Shown here: piece after piece, positions 13,857 to 25,400 of the stretch
How positions within the stretch are numbered: position 1 is the stretch's first letter
Layout: each line of letters opens with the position of its first letter
Source of the DNA: Melanocharis versteri
Taxonomy: Eukaryota; Chordata; Aves; Passeriformes; Melanocharitidae
DNA: 64,000 nucleotides
Direction: 5' to 3'
NCBI GenBank assembly: GCA_013397845.1
Contig: VZTG01003216.1
Location: forward strand, 1-64,000
Program-made: the position numbers and the translations under genes
The notes under the pieces: generated by a model
Databases searched by the model: none
Told to the model about the DNA's origin: nothing
What the model saw: the letters and a program-made list of their open reading frames with translations, nothing else

Positions 13857-14799
13857 CCTTAATAAACTGTTAGCACTCAAGAAAACCACACAGATTGGAA
13901 CCATCTCCTTCTTTCCATATTCCTCCGCCCCACCGTCACCTCTCAGCACCAATATTAAGACCATGAAGATCCTATGGTGCTACTCGTCTAGCTGTGTTGT
14001 TTGCACAGTTCTGAGCACAGCAGGTGCCTACTGCATAACCATGAGTATTACAACTGCCACAACTTACTACTTCTACTCCTATTGACTAATAACAACTGCA
14101 TTTTCCCTACTACCCTTTAAAGATTAAGGTAATTTGGAAAAAAGCTATTTATAAAGAAATCGTAGCATTTGCATGGCAAGTCAGACTGCAATAGATATAC
14201 CAGGGAATCTCCCCATGTAAATAAGTCCTCCTTGGAGAACCCTGACAAAACCTCCCCCTCATAGGTACACATTTTTGGGGGTCAATGGGATGAGAAGAGG
14301 GCCAGGGAAATGGAAGTTTGGAGCAGTTTGAGTACTTCTGGGCACCTGCCACACAAAGAAAAATGGACATACTGTACAAAGCTGCTGGCAAAACTGAGTC
14401 TTAAACAAATACTATAGTGATTTGGGAATTTGGGATTGTGTGTACAGGGTTCTTTGCAGTTCACACAGGACCTTTTTTGACTTGTGTATATGAATGCAAT
14501 CAGCACAGGGACACAGACATTGAAAAAAAAAAATCCTATATAAATAGCTGTCCTGAAAATAGACCTCAGAGGAAACTGTCCTGAGTCTCTTGATCCAGGG
14601 ACTAAAGCATTTATTCTTTTCTTTCCTTTAACCTGAAACCCACGATTAAACCAAATGAAAAAAATTACACAAGTACTTTTGCAACCAGCATCCATTTTTT
14701 CAGAGCCCATTACTGACAGATGTCTTAAATTCAGACTCATGAGGCCTTATGTTCAGAAGCCAGTTGTGCTTTTCTTTCTTACAGGGTTTTTATCTTAAT

Positions 14800-15377
14800 A
14801 TTTTTTCTTCTATTTTTTTCCTTTTCCTTTTCCTTTTCCTTTTCCTTTTCCTTTTCCTTTTCCTTTTCTTTTCCTTCTTTTTCCTTTTTTGTTTTCTTTG
14901 TTCATTTGTCCTTTGTTTTTGTTGTTTCTTTCCTTCTTTTCATTCTTCCCTTTCAGTTTTCCCTTTCCTTTTTCCTTTCTCATTTTTTTCTCATTTTCAT
15001 TTTTCCTTTCCCTTTTTATTAACCTCTTTTTTATTTTTTAAATTTTGCTTCTATTCTTTTGATTTTCTCTTCTCCTTTTTTCTTTTCCCCCTTTTCTCCT
15101 TTTCTTTTTTTCCTAATTTCTTTTAATTTTTAAATTTTGTTTTTATTTTCCTTTTTTCTCCCCTTTGCTTTTCTCTTCTCATTCTTCTTTCTTTTTACTT
15201 TTTAATTTTTTTACCTTTCCTCTTTTCTTGTATCCATTTGTTTTTTTCCTTTCCTTCTTTTTCTTTTCTCCTTTTCCATTTTTTTACTACCTTTCCTCCT
15301 CTTCCCCCCCCCCCCCCCCCCCCCCCTTTCCTTTTCTTCTTTTTCTTTATATTTTCCTTCCTCTTTCTCTTTCACTA
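14800..15377 (+). repeat. Long pyrimidine-rich tract with C23 run
   Basis: Nearly 600 bases are overwhelmingly T and C on the plus strand. The tract begins with about nine CCTTTT units near 14818-14870 and includes an uninterrupted run of 23 C at 15304-15326. It gives rise to a spurious phenylalanine-rich frame. It ends about 150 bp before the CpG-rich WNT11 promoter. Confidence 0.95.
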
Positions 15378-15979
15378 TCAGGCAAGTACCAAATCTCCAA
15401 CCCCGAAACCGACCTGAAAGCAAAAACCAGACCTCAACATTTGATCTTTACACCGATTACAGACAGATCGGAGAAGAGGTTGTGGAACCTGCAGGCTGAC
15501 AGAAGGACGTGGTGAGGTACGAGATGAGCAGGGACTGCCGGGTGGTGGTTCCTGACCCTCGCAGGAGAACCAAATCCCCCTGACAGCCCCGAGCGTGACG
15601 AGTATCCTTGTCCTTTTCCCAAGCAGCGGTCACTCAGCTCCGAGCGCGGAGCGCCCTCGGGAACGCTCACATTCCAGCGAAAACACTAACTTGCTATTTT
15701 TGTCGCTAATCATTGCTAATCATTAACTGCACGTTAGAATAACACCCTTGAGTGCCGCCGGGTTCCCAACGTCCCCGGGGGCCGCGACCGTGCCCCCCAC
15801 CCCCGCTCGGCCGGCCCCGCTCCCGAGGGGCTGTGCCGGGATGGAGCGCGGGGAGGGGGATGCGCGGAGCCCCGCGGGGCCCCGGCCCTGCCCGCGGTGG
15901 GCATCCGCATGGCCTGGAGCCGTTTGTTATGCTAATCCGAGCTGACATCACTCCGCATATCAAAGCCGAGGGGGCCGCA

Positions 15980-15987
15980 TATAAGGC
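15980..15987 (+). promoter_or_regulatory. WNT11: TATA box of WNT11 promoter
   Basis: TATAAGGC lies in a GC-rich setting. A start site about 29 bp downstream would fall near 16009 (ccAgaa), 40 bp before a perfect splice donor. This spacing is why I assign it as the core promoter. The exact start site is inferred. Confidence 0.7.
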
Positions 15988-16008
15988 GGTTCCCCGGGCC
16001 GCCCCGCC

Positions 16009-16048
16009 AGAACGGCCCCGGTCCCAGAGCAGCCCGGCCCGGGCGCAG
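16009..16048 (+). other. WNT11: WNT11 non-coding exon 1 (5' UTR)
   Basis: This short GC-rich exon has no ATG. It ends in CGCAG followed by GTAAGC, a strong donor. The 5' edge is set only by distance from the TATA box. A non-coding first exon followed by a start-codon exon is a layout known for WNT11 genes. Splicing to 19209 is inferred. Confidence 0.65.
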
Positions 16049-19000
16049 GTAAGCGGGGACCGCAGTGGGGTGCGAACCACTGCCGGGAGCGGTGGGAAAG
16101 GGACAGCGGCTCGGCGAGCCCCTCGAAACGCCGAAGGTGTGGGGCTGGCCAAGAACAGGGGTTTGCGAGGCGTGGAAAAAATTTCAAGGAGAAGGGATGC
16201 GTCCCGGCGGGATGCATGGGAGGAGGAAGACGCCAGGGGGTTCGAGGGAGACAGGATTCTTAGAGGCTGCAAAGCAGACCTAGGAGATGCCAGGCAGAGA
16301 GGCGGCTTTGGGACTCCAAGGGAGAAGGGAGAGCTGGAGAATGTAAGGGAGGGGGGAGACCCGGAGGATTGCAAGGAAAACGGAGACCCGGGAAGGATGC
16401 ATGGGGCAGGGAGAACCGAGGGAATGCAAGGGAGAGAGGAGGCTTGGAGACTGCAAGGGAGAGGGAATAGCCGGGGGAATGCAAGGATGGAGGAGATTTG
16501 GAGGCTGACTTACGAGATCTGAGACCCGGCCAGGGGAAGTGTGAGGGCAGGAGAGAGGAGAGGACCCAGGGGAGAAGGAGACCCAGAGGGTGGAGAGACC
16601 CGTGCCCGATGAGCTGCAGGGGAGAGGAGAGACCCAAGAGTTGGAAGGGAGACTGGAGACCCAGGGGCTGAAAGCAGAGGGGGGACTTGGAGCTGCAAAT
16701 ACGCAGGGCAATGCAAGGAGCTGCAGCGGAGAGAGGAGTCCGGGAGGCTGCAGGGTAGTGGGGACATCCAGGAGGCTGCAGGGCAGAAGGCAGTGAGGGA
16801 GAGTTGAGACCCGGCAGCTGGAATCAGCTCCACAACCCTCTATTCCTTTTCTCTGCTCTCAGTCCTCACTGCAGGTAATTTGAGGATGTGCTACCCCTAA
16901 ATCAGGCTACTGCACTCCTGGAGAGAGCTGCAGGCTGGTAGCAGAGTCAGGTGGATGTCTGTTTCTTGGCTGAGAAAACTGGAAAAATGTGAGCTGGATG
17001 CTCACAGGTTTATGTACAGTTAAAATCGCCTATTCCCATCCCTGACTCCAGAGTCTTGGAGGTGTCTGATGAGAGTGTTTTCTGTGTACCAGGGCTGACT
17101 GCAAACAGCCTTTAGGTGAAAAGAGAGCTTTGAGTTAAAAACAGCTCCTGTTTTTAGGAGTCCACAGGCCACTTGCTGTTGGTTTGATCAGTGACCCAGA
17201 GCTCACCAGAGCTGTAAACATCACATCTGCCCCGAAGTGTGTCCCTCCCCTCCCCTTGCAAATTGCTCTTGCAAATGTAACCCGTGCTTACAGGTTACAC
17301 ATCTCCAAATAAAAGGGGTGTGATTGCATGCAAAGCTTGCAGTTCTTTGGGTAGGTATGGAGGAATTAGATAATTTCTCTTCCTCTCCAGGGGTTGAAAA
17401 AACCCCAAACTGTGACTTTTTCAAGGCAGAGGGGTAAAGTAGACAATGGTGTTGGCTGGTCAGGTTTAGTGAGAGTGTTTTAGACCATCTGAGACATTTT
17501 ACACCCAATTCTTGTGCTGTCCAGCAGTTCGCGGGAGTGAGATAAGGGGTCTGAAATATCTAAATAGACACTGAAAGGACAGGCAGGATTAAGGGTTGAA
17601 GGTTTCCAGTGTGCTTGTGGAGTGGTGGGAAGAAAAGGGCTCCCAAAGATTAAAAGATATAGAAATACTCTGAAATGAGAAGCATGTATGCCTGGATGCT
17701 TGTGGAAGCACTGCCTTCAAGGGATGCATCAAACCCAAATCCAAGTGGGCATTAAAGAAAAACAATCCATGGCAACGAAATCCTGCCTCCCTTGTAGGCA
17801 GTCAGTTTTGTCTTGGACTTCAAGAGAGCCAGGAACTTGCCCCTAGAGGTTATTAAAATCCTTTGTAATAAAAGCACTTCTCTAGTAACCCTTTACACCA
17901 GGTGCTGGGTTTGGGATAGCCAAAAAGCAGCCTAAATAGAAAAATATGCCACAGATGGCAGAGAAAACACTCAGAAATATTCATTCCCCTCAACCCAATT
18001 GCTCCCCAAATGGGGATATTGAGGCAGAAAGCTGCAGTTGGTCAAATCCAGAGCTGAGGATCAGGTAGCACACCCTTTTTCCAGGGTAAGGGGTTTCCCA
18101 AAGTGAAGCCGACTGCTCCAGCCATTCCCAGTCCCTTCTCAAACCCCTTTGAGGGGGTGATGGGGGGGGATACACAGTTACAGTTTGGGTATGCCAGTGT
18201 GCTGTGCGATGGGCTGTGAGATTCCAGAGATGCAATGTGGTGGGCAGCTTTTTCTGTTTATTTTATTGTTGTCTTTCTCATGGGATGGGAAACCACTGCA
18301 AAGACCACAAAAAACCAGCCTGGAGTGGTGTCTGAAGTGAATAACTGAAGGGAAACCCATTTACTGCTATTAATACTGCTGCTAAAATAAGCAGGCTATG
18401 CCCTGGAGACAGAGAGGACCCCTCTAAGGATTTAAGTCCTGCACCTGGTTTGTTTATTTGTTTGGCCTGAAGAAGGAAAAAAACAACAAAAAGAAAAGGG
18501 GTGTGGGGGTAATCCTTGAGAGCTTTTTTGTCTCCTCCAGGCTGCTCCCTGGAGACAAAAATGGGATTTTATGTTTACAAAGTTGCAGCCTTTTCTGTGA
18601 GCTCCAGGTGCCAAGGACTTGGGAGAAGTGAGAGGCAGAGTTAATGAGGTGAGAAGAAAAGCAAAAGGTAAAGAGCAAAACACATTTATTGTAACAGATC
18701 AGAGAAAAACATCTGCAGGGCAAGGGCACCTGCATTAAGTAGGGAAATAAGGTTTTATTATTTGTCTTCTCTGCAGAAAAAGAGAGAGGAAAAAGAAATC
18801 TGGAGAGAGGAAAGGGAAAGATGAATAGCTGAAGATTTGGGCTAGTCTAAAGATCTATTTTTTTTAATTCTTCTTCCTGAGCAGTTACACAAACCTTTTG
18901 GAGAGGGGGAGGAAAAAAAACCCACTAAAGTGAAGCAGCAAATGAAGTCTTGCCATGTGCAGGGTTAAATGGAAACACACAATCAGACCATAACTCTGTG

Positions 19001-19208
19001 TAATTCAACCCATACGGTTTGTCTGTCTGTTGACACAAAAGGTTGTATCAAGGCTTGGCAAGGGAGGGGACTGAGAAGGGATAATCCAAACCTTTTCGTG
19101 ATTCATAAACCACTCCTCTGCAATTTGGATAATAGATTTCTCTCTCTCAGTGACTCGCTAAACTTCAGAGTTAACCGTAGCTCAGGCTCTTTCTCTCTCT
19201 CCTTTCAG
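16049..19208 (+). other. WNT11: WNT11 intron 1
   Basis: It begins GTAAGC and ends in a pyrimidine-rich tract with CTTTCAG. The first ~770 bases include a G-rich minisatellite. The rest is ordinary unique AT-rich DNA in which I see no gene or clear repeat. Confidence 0.6.
16200..16815 (+). repeat. Degenerate purine-rich minisatellite in intron 1
   Basis: An irregular unit of roughly 30-35 bp recurs many times, built from phrases like ggagacccgg, aatgcaagggag and ggaggctgcaggg. The plus strand is strongly G and A rich and stop codons are depleted. This creates long but meaningless frames on both strands (up to 256 codons), with the plus frame starting upstream at 15752. No promoter, signal or domain supports coding. 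Confidence 0.8.
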
Positions 19209-19342
19209 GCTCATCTCCAAGAACGAGCAATACTCAAACTGAAGGAAAATATATTCCACAAAATATTAAGAAAATTCCTTTTTTAAAACATTTTTCTTTG
19301 GAGAAGCTGTTTTCCTTTGGCAAGCAGGAGAAAGTGGAGAAA
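19209..19342 (+). other. WNT11: WNT11 exon 2, 5' UTR part
   Basis: It follows the acceptor CCTTTCAG at 19201-19208 and runs to the start codon without any upstream ATG, so no upstream open frame competes with translation. The exon edge is chosen from the acceptor and is not confirmed by RNA. Confidence 0.65.
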
Positions 19343-19425
19343 ATGAAGCCAAGTCTGCGATTTTTCTTAGCTGGTTTTCTGTTGTTGATTCTGCAGACAG
19401 GGCTTTGCTATGGGATAAAATGGAT
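19343..19425 (+). CDS. WNT11: WNT11 coding exon 1: signal peptide
   Basis: Codes residues 1-27 plus two bases of codon 28. The start has A at -3 (gaaaATGA). MKPSLRFF is followed by a hydrophobic stretch to about residue 20, and cleavage is probably near CYG (22-24). The exon ends at AT before GTAAGT, and the split codon becomes Ile after joining. Without splicing, the frame would read Met and then stop. Confidence 0.93.
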
Positions 19426-22400
19426 GTAAGTACCTGGCTCTATCTCTGCATTTTTAATGTTTTTATGGGAATTGCTGGTCTCTTACCCGTCTGTAAAACT
19501 GCTGCTTGAGGCATGCTGTAAAGCTGTTTAAAGAGAAGCAAGCACTGCAGTTCTCCAGGCACTGATTGATTTCAAGTGTGTGTAATAGGGGCTTATGCTA
19601 GCATTGTCTCCATCTTCTTTCTAAAATATGCATGATTTAGGCTCATTTGTTTTTTTTTCTCCTCATTGATACCAGTGGAAAGACACACACTTGAATGCTC
19701 ACATGAGCCACTTAATGACGTTTCTAGCATTAGCTCCTGCTATGCTGGGAAACTCTCCCACCAGGACCACTGGTTGTGCTGAGTAGGAACTGAGAGCAGT
19801 AGAGATGGCAGCTGAGATAATGCCGCCCATCTTCCACTTCAGGGGATGGTTGACAGATAAAATGTTTTTTTTTGTGGACCTTTTAGCCTTCGGATTTTGT
19901 GAAGGTTGTTAAAAATGAGGTGAGGAGGGTGAAGAAATACCAGGGGCTGTGGTCAACTTGGGATTGAGTTTCCTTGGAGGTAATGTCACTGCAAAGTGAA
20001 AACATCACTATCTCATTTCTTTGCTTAAGTAAGCAATCAGTTAGTTGCTTACTGCAAAATAAACAAACAAGCCACTCCAACACCAATCTGGTTTCATGTA
20101 TTGATGAATGATCTGTCTTTTCTACTTGGGTTTGGAGCTGGGCTCAAAAAATAAGGGAATATGGGTTTGCCTCAAATGAGCATCTTCGGTAGAAGGAAAG
20201 GCGCAATAACATACAATGCCAGGAAGACTCTGTAGTGCATTGAGGCAAGGATCTTTGGGTTAGGTGGTGAAACTTGGACAAGAGGTTCCTGTTTTGTTGC
20301 TCCTTCTGCCACAGACTTCATGCTATGTCTAATTCCCATTCTGCTATTCCAGTCATTGTCATTTGAAGCTCTACTCATGCCACCTTTCATAAAGGCTTAA
20401 ATTTGGATATCTGCAAATTAAGGTATCCTGTTGGAGCCAGTGTTTTTACTGCCCATCATGCAGTCAGGGAAGAGAGGATCTTCCAGATGATGATTCATCT
20501 TCTCCAAACAGAGACATCCAACAGAAATGTTAAGTGATAGCCTCTGGCGAGGCTGTGTACTGCAGGGAGCTGCTAGAGACCTCACATCTGCCTTTTATAT
20601 CCATAAAGAGAAGCATAGTGAATCTCTCCATAGCATGTTTAAAGGCACACGGTCAGGTGGGAGGAATAGTCACCTATTTTAGGATATCTTTCAAGGTGGC
20701 ATGCTTGCCTATGGCAGGAAGGCAGGAACTAGATGATTTTTAGGGTTCCTTCCAACCCAAACCATTCCATAATCTTTCATTTGCTGTCTCCATACTCTAA
20801 GGACCATCTTGGAAGTAGAGGAGAGTAAGGATCTGGTTTGCTCTTTACATCTTGTAGTAGTCAGCAGAGCTCAATTACATAACCTAGCTGGTTCTTTCTG
20901 CCAGCTTCCTCCAGTATTTAGGCTCTCAGCTCTGCCTATATCCAGCACCAGGAAAGGCAGACGTCTCCTTTCTACAGGACATTTAGCAACATGTCCATGG
21001 GACTCCTTTGCAACATTTATTTCTGTGCAGCACAGAAATAAAGCTGTTTTGTGGCAACCTGATTCAGCAGGGCTTTTATGTGTAGAAGCATGACTTACTG
21101 GAGGCATTTGCCCATATGCTTGGCATTGGTGTCCCACTTTGGCAAGGTGCTAAATCATGGGTGAAGGGCTTGGGTTCCTCCAAAGGGCAGGGATGAGAGG
21201 AGCTCCAAAGGGAACCTGATAGTATGGTGACAAGCCATAGACATGAAAAAATGCTGGGAGGCAGGGCATGGTCCCTAATAGCTTTGCTGTCAAAAGCAGC
21301 CTTTTGGCTGCTAAGTGGTTAAGCTGCAAAAGTTGCTTTCAGGGACGAGTCGGGGGGAGAAGCAGTTGGAGGCAAGACACCACAATTGCTGCTCCTCCCC
21401 TTCCCAGCAGACATATCCCCCCCATCAAAAAGCAAGTGGGAAAGATGAAAGCTGGGATTAAAGTGGTATTTGAAGCATGAACTGCACGCAGATGCACCAC
21501 TGAGCTCCCCTCACACCTGTTTAAAACGTGGCAGAGACCTGCACTCTCTGTCCACAGCACTTTGCAACTGGGATGCTGGCAGCTGGGATTTCACAAAATT
21601 ATGTTTGGTTTTAGTTTCATTTGCTGTTTCTCCTCATTTCCCCACCCTTATTTTCCTATGGAAACACAGGCTAATTTTCCCCACTCCCCATCACTCTTTC
21701 TCCTTGGGGCTCAGGGACTGTCCTTAGAAATTGCATGGGTAAGTTCTTGGCAAACAGAGTACCAAATACTGAGTAATACCTCAGACCTGCAATCCCAGCC
21801 CTGGACTCATATTCTGGATGCCGTACAATTGAAATCTGCTCCTTCCTTCTCTTGCTCATGAACAGAGAAAGGGGGGGGGGGAAGGATGGGATGAAGAAGG
21901 AGGAAAGTGCTACATGATGTTTTCAGTTGGGGGCTTTTCTCAGCGGTCTGCCCGCTGCGTCATTTTTGTAGGCATGGTGCCAGAGGCGAGCTTCAAAGAG
22001 GATTTGGGAGGGGAAGGTAGAGATAAGGAGGTGGGTTTCACCAGCCTGGAGATGAGGGAGTGACTGATATGAAAGGTGATAGGAAATTTAAGTTTGATTC
22101 AGTGCGTGATGTAATTGCAGGGGGAGGGGAAGTAGAAAACCACAATTTTCAGCCATTTAGGACTTCTCGGGAACACAAATATGTCCTGTAAATCAGTAAA
22201 AGCAGGGAGAAGGTAAAAAAAGGAATTATTTATTTTATTTTACTTGGCTTATTTTTATGAGTTCTGTGGTCCAGATCCTCAGCTGTTGGAAATTGGTGCT
22301 GAGCACCACCAAACATCCAGCATGGTATGTGGACAGTCAGCATCTTGTATACATGCTCTTGCTCTTGTATATACATTTCTCTTGCTGGAGAAATTTAATA

Positions 22401-25400
22401 TCTTGTGCTCTTTCATCCGAGCTCCAGAGAGCTACTCAGGTGTAAAGCCAGAGTATGGCTCCAGAGTATGGCTCCAGATCTTCGCTGGATCAGGATTGTT
22501 GCAGAGAGGCAGCCTTTCTCATCAATGAATATGGGACCCTGCCTCTTATTTTTGCAAACACTTTCTCATCCTTAGAGCAAGGCAGGTATGTGGGGAGGTT
22601 ACATCCTTTTGTAGTGCTCAGTGTTGTTTTGTCACAGTGGCTGGGAAGGTGAGGCAGCCATTTGTTTCCATGAGATATGTCTCAGGGCCAATGCATCTAG
22701 CAATTCTATCACCTTCCCCATCTGCTTTTGCAATGCTTTTAGCTTTCCCAGGAGAGTTTGGGTTTGACCAAGCAGGTGCTGGAGCAACTTATTTGGTTAG
22801 AACTGAAAAATAAGTGAGCACTAGAGGGAGCTGCAGCCAGATGTGCACGTCTCAGAGGTCTGCAGGTGTTGGGATGTCCTGGCACAGAGTAGCTTCTGAG
22901 GCACTTCTGCCTCCGCAGGGGCTGGCATCTCCTCTGTCCCTCTGTATTGAGTGTCCCCTTCAATGTGGTTATAAATAAGCAAAATGCAGCAAGTAATTTG
23001 GGGTTTTTTTTGCATGGCTTGCTGAATATGCCCAGGACAGCAAGTGCTGGCATTAGGAATACCATCATTTTTAGGTGGAGCTTGATCACTTTGGGAAGTC
23101 TCTGCCTGTCCCTATTGTGGTGACCTTCGTGTGCTCTGGAGCAATCCCCAGCTGAGCCCCATTCCCCACTATTGCTGCACAATTCCTATGGTTAAATTGC
23201 AGCTCTTCAGAAAAAAAAGGTAGCTCAGCCACACCTTTTGGTGAACACAGGATGTCCCCCAGCCCACCAACCTTGAGCAGCCTTTCTGCAGCCAGCAAAA
23301 AGCAGGGTAGAAAATGGAAAGATTTTGTGCTTTCTGGCAGCTCCTGCTTCTCTCCTTCAATCAGTAGTGAGAGGGAGCTGGGATGTGGAGACACAGGCGC
23401 CTGTGAGGAGACTGTCTGCCTGGCAAGGGACTGCTAGAGGAGCTGCTGTGAAGGACTGCAGGATGGGGATGGCAGGAGGGGAGCAAGCTGGGGTTGAGAA
23501 AAGGGGGGTACCATGTCTTTGAAGTTTGCTCTTCTCTCCATAGGCAGCTCAGGAAAAGTTGACAAAGCTCCATGGCCTTTCTCGGCACTCGGTGAGCCAA
23601 CTCACTGCTGGCATTGACTTCAGTCAAGCTTGGGCTTGAAGTCAACGGCCCTGTGCCCACTACTGCCAGCACTGAATTTGGCACCATATCTGAAAATAGC
23701 TCTTATTTTAAGCTTTTAGTTAAGAGTTGGTTTTCCCCCACACACATTTCTCTCCCTCTTCCTCCTCTTTCTTCCTCCTCTTCCTTTCCTTCCTTCTTTC
23801 TTTCTTTCTTTCTTTCCTTTTCTTTCCACATAAATTGTACTTCTCTGTTTGAAAAGCTCTTGCAAAACCAGGAGAACAATTTACCAGGAGATGTGGTGTC
23901 TTTCCCAGGACTTGTGGTCCCCAGACTGGGACTGATGCAGGGCAGGGTGGCAGGGGCATGGGCTGCCTCTTGACTACCAGGAGCTTAGACAAGGTTATTG
24001 TAACACCCCTGCAAGCCTTTTCCAGATGAAAACCTGAGAAAATGAGGCTCCTGCAGATTAAAAACCTTCAATGGGATCAAATACAAAAAGAACCCTCAAT
24101 CTCTGCCTCTCTTTATTAACATTTACCACATGCTTCACTCTTTGCAGCCATGTAATCTTGTCTAAATCTTTTTGTTTCACCCAGATCCCTGCAAGATTAA
24201 GGGGTTTAGGAATAGGCTTAAAAAAGAGTGCCTTTTCAGAAAGCAAAGCTGACAATTTGGAGTAGAAGTTCACAGTTTCACCAGCAGTCCCTTTGTGAGA
24301 CCTTCTCAGACCATGTCACACAACAGAGGGTGGGGAGATGACTCCAGAGGGAAGATTCTTCCACCCTTCAAGGGTGTTTTAAAGGACACCAATGCTTTGC
24401 TGCTCAACTGAAGGAGTTTTTGCCCTTTGGCTTGACCAGGAGCAGTATCCTACTCACAGGGTACTTTGTAAACCAAATAATGTATGACTTTCATTGACAT
24501 CTGCTGAGATCTGAAGGTGCTTCCTCCTAAGCTGCAGTTCCTATTAATAGTCCTCTCATGGGGCCCAGACATGCAGGAATGGGCCCATATCTCTCGAAGG
24601 ACCTAACACTGCAGAGCATTAATGTTTTCAAATGGATTTAATAGCTGCCTGAGATAATTAAAAGAGTAAATGAATGTCATGATCCATCTATGCGTATTTC
24701 CTCTGTAATTATGTTTATGGTTTTCTGTCAGTATCCATAATTTCAGTTGAAAGACCTGCTGTGTTATGTATGGAGCAGGAGATGTTTGGTTTAGGCCCTG
24801 TTTATTCAAAGGCATGGATCAAATATATATATTTTAAAAAACCCTGAAACAACCACTCCTTGGTTGCCTGGAGAATGAAGGATGGGGCAGGAGAATTAAG
24901 GGAGAAGAGCACAATTTTATCAGGAGGAAACAGTGAAAAACAGCATTTCCAGGGTGAAAGCAGGTAAAATCTCCTTTTCAGATGAAGGGTGTGAGTCCAC
25001 AGGAAGATGTTCGTCAGGGATTTCTTTTCCCAGGTTGAGGAATGAAGGTTATTCTGCTAATTAGGCCCTTGAGGGCTGGATTTTCAGGCTGGCTATGCCC
25101 CTTTGGCTACAGTTTTCCTCCCAGTGCTGGTGATCACTGGAGACTGGGTGAAGATAGGACAGAGACCCACCACCAAATCCTACCATGGACGAGACTTTCC
25201 TGAGGGGTGTTTTTCTTTCCACAAATGGACATTGTTTCCCAATAATGTCTTTGCAGGCAGTGCATATCCGTCCCCTGATGCTGCCAGAATTTAGGAAGCA
25301 GGGAGGGGTGGTGCATTTCCATAGGGAGGGCTTAGAGTGACATGGAGTGGAGAAGATATTCCTAAATGTAGGACAGAGACTGGGCAAACCTGGGTTGTCA

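Larger units (their letters stand above)
1..14795. other. Upstream intergenic region
   Basis: I see no exon-like open frame with recognisable protein similarity here. The stretch is AT-rich unique DNA with CR1 LINE fragments (listed separately), a GGGAA microsatellite near 4.4 kb and a perfect hairpin near 8.55 kb. Distal regulatory elements of the downstream WNT11 gene could lie here, but nothing in the sequence proves it. Confidence 0.6.
15530..16090. promoter_or_regulatory. WNT11: CpG-rich promoter region of WNT11
   Basis: The base composition changes abruptly here to GC-rich DNA with many CpG dinucleotides. Just upstream of the TATA box are a homeobox-type TAATCC at 15933-15938, a CRE-like TGACATCA at 15943-15950 and a TCF/LEF-type ATCAAAG at 15959-15965. 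An exact 10-bp tandem duplication of GCTAATCATT lies at 15705-15724. The elements are read directly from the sequence. Their use by transcription factors is inferred, although WNT11 is known to be developmentally regulated. Confidence 0.8.

Noticed and set aside
14282..14740. 152-codon minus-strand frame
   Set aside because: No signal peptide logic, domain or splice context. Length is compatible with chance in a 64-kb window.
14749..15515. Phenylalanine/serine-rich open frames
   Set aside because: They are produced by the T/C-rich tract (TTT, TTC, TCC codons) and have no start context or domain.
15752..16522. 256-codon open frame across the promoter and intron 1
   Set aside because: It crosses the TATA box, exon 1 and a splice donor, has minisatellite composition and no domain. 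The opposite strand is equally open (222 codons at 15706-16374), as expected from stop-poor GC-rich repeats.
22739..23182. 147-codon minus-strand frame in WNT11 intron 2
   Set aside because: No domain recognised, and other frames overlap it. Treated as chance.
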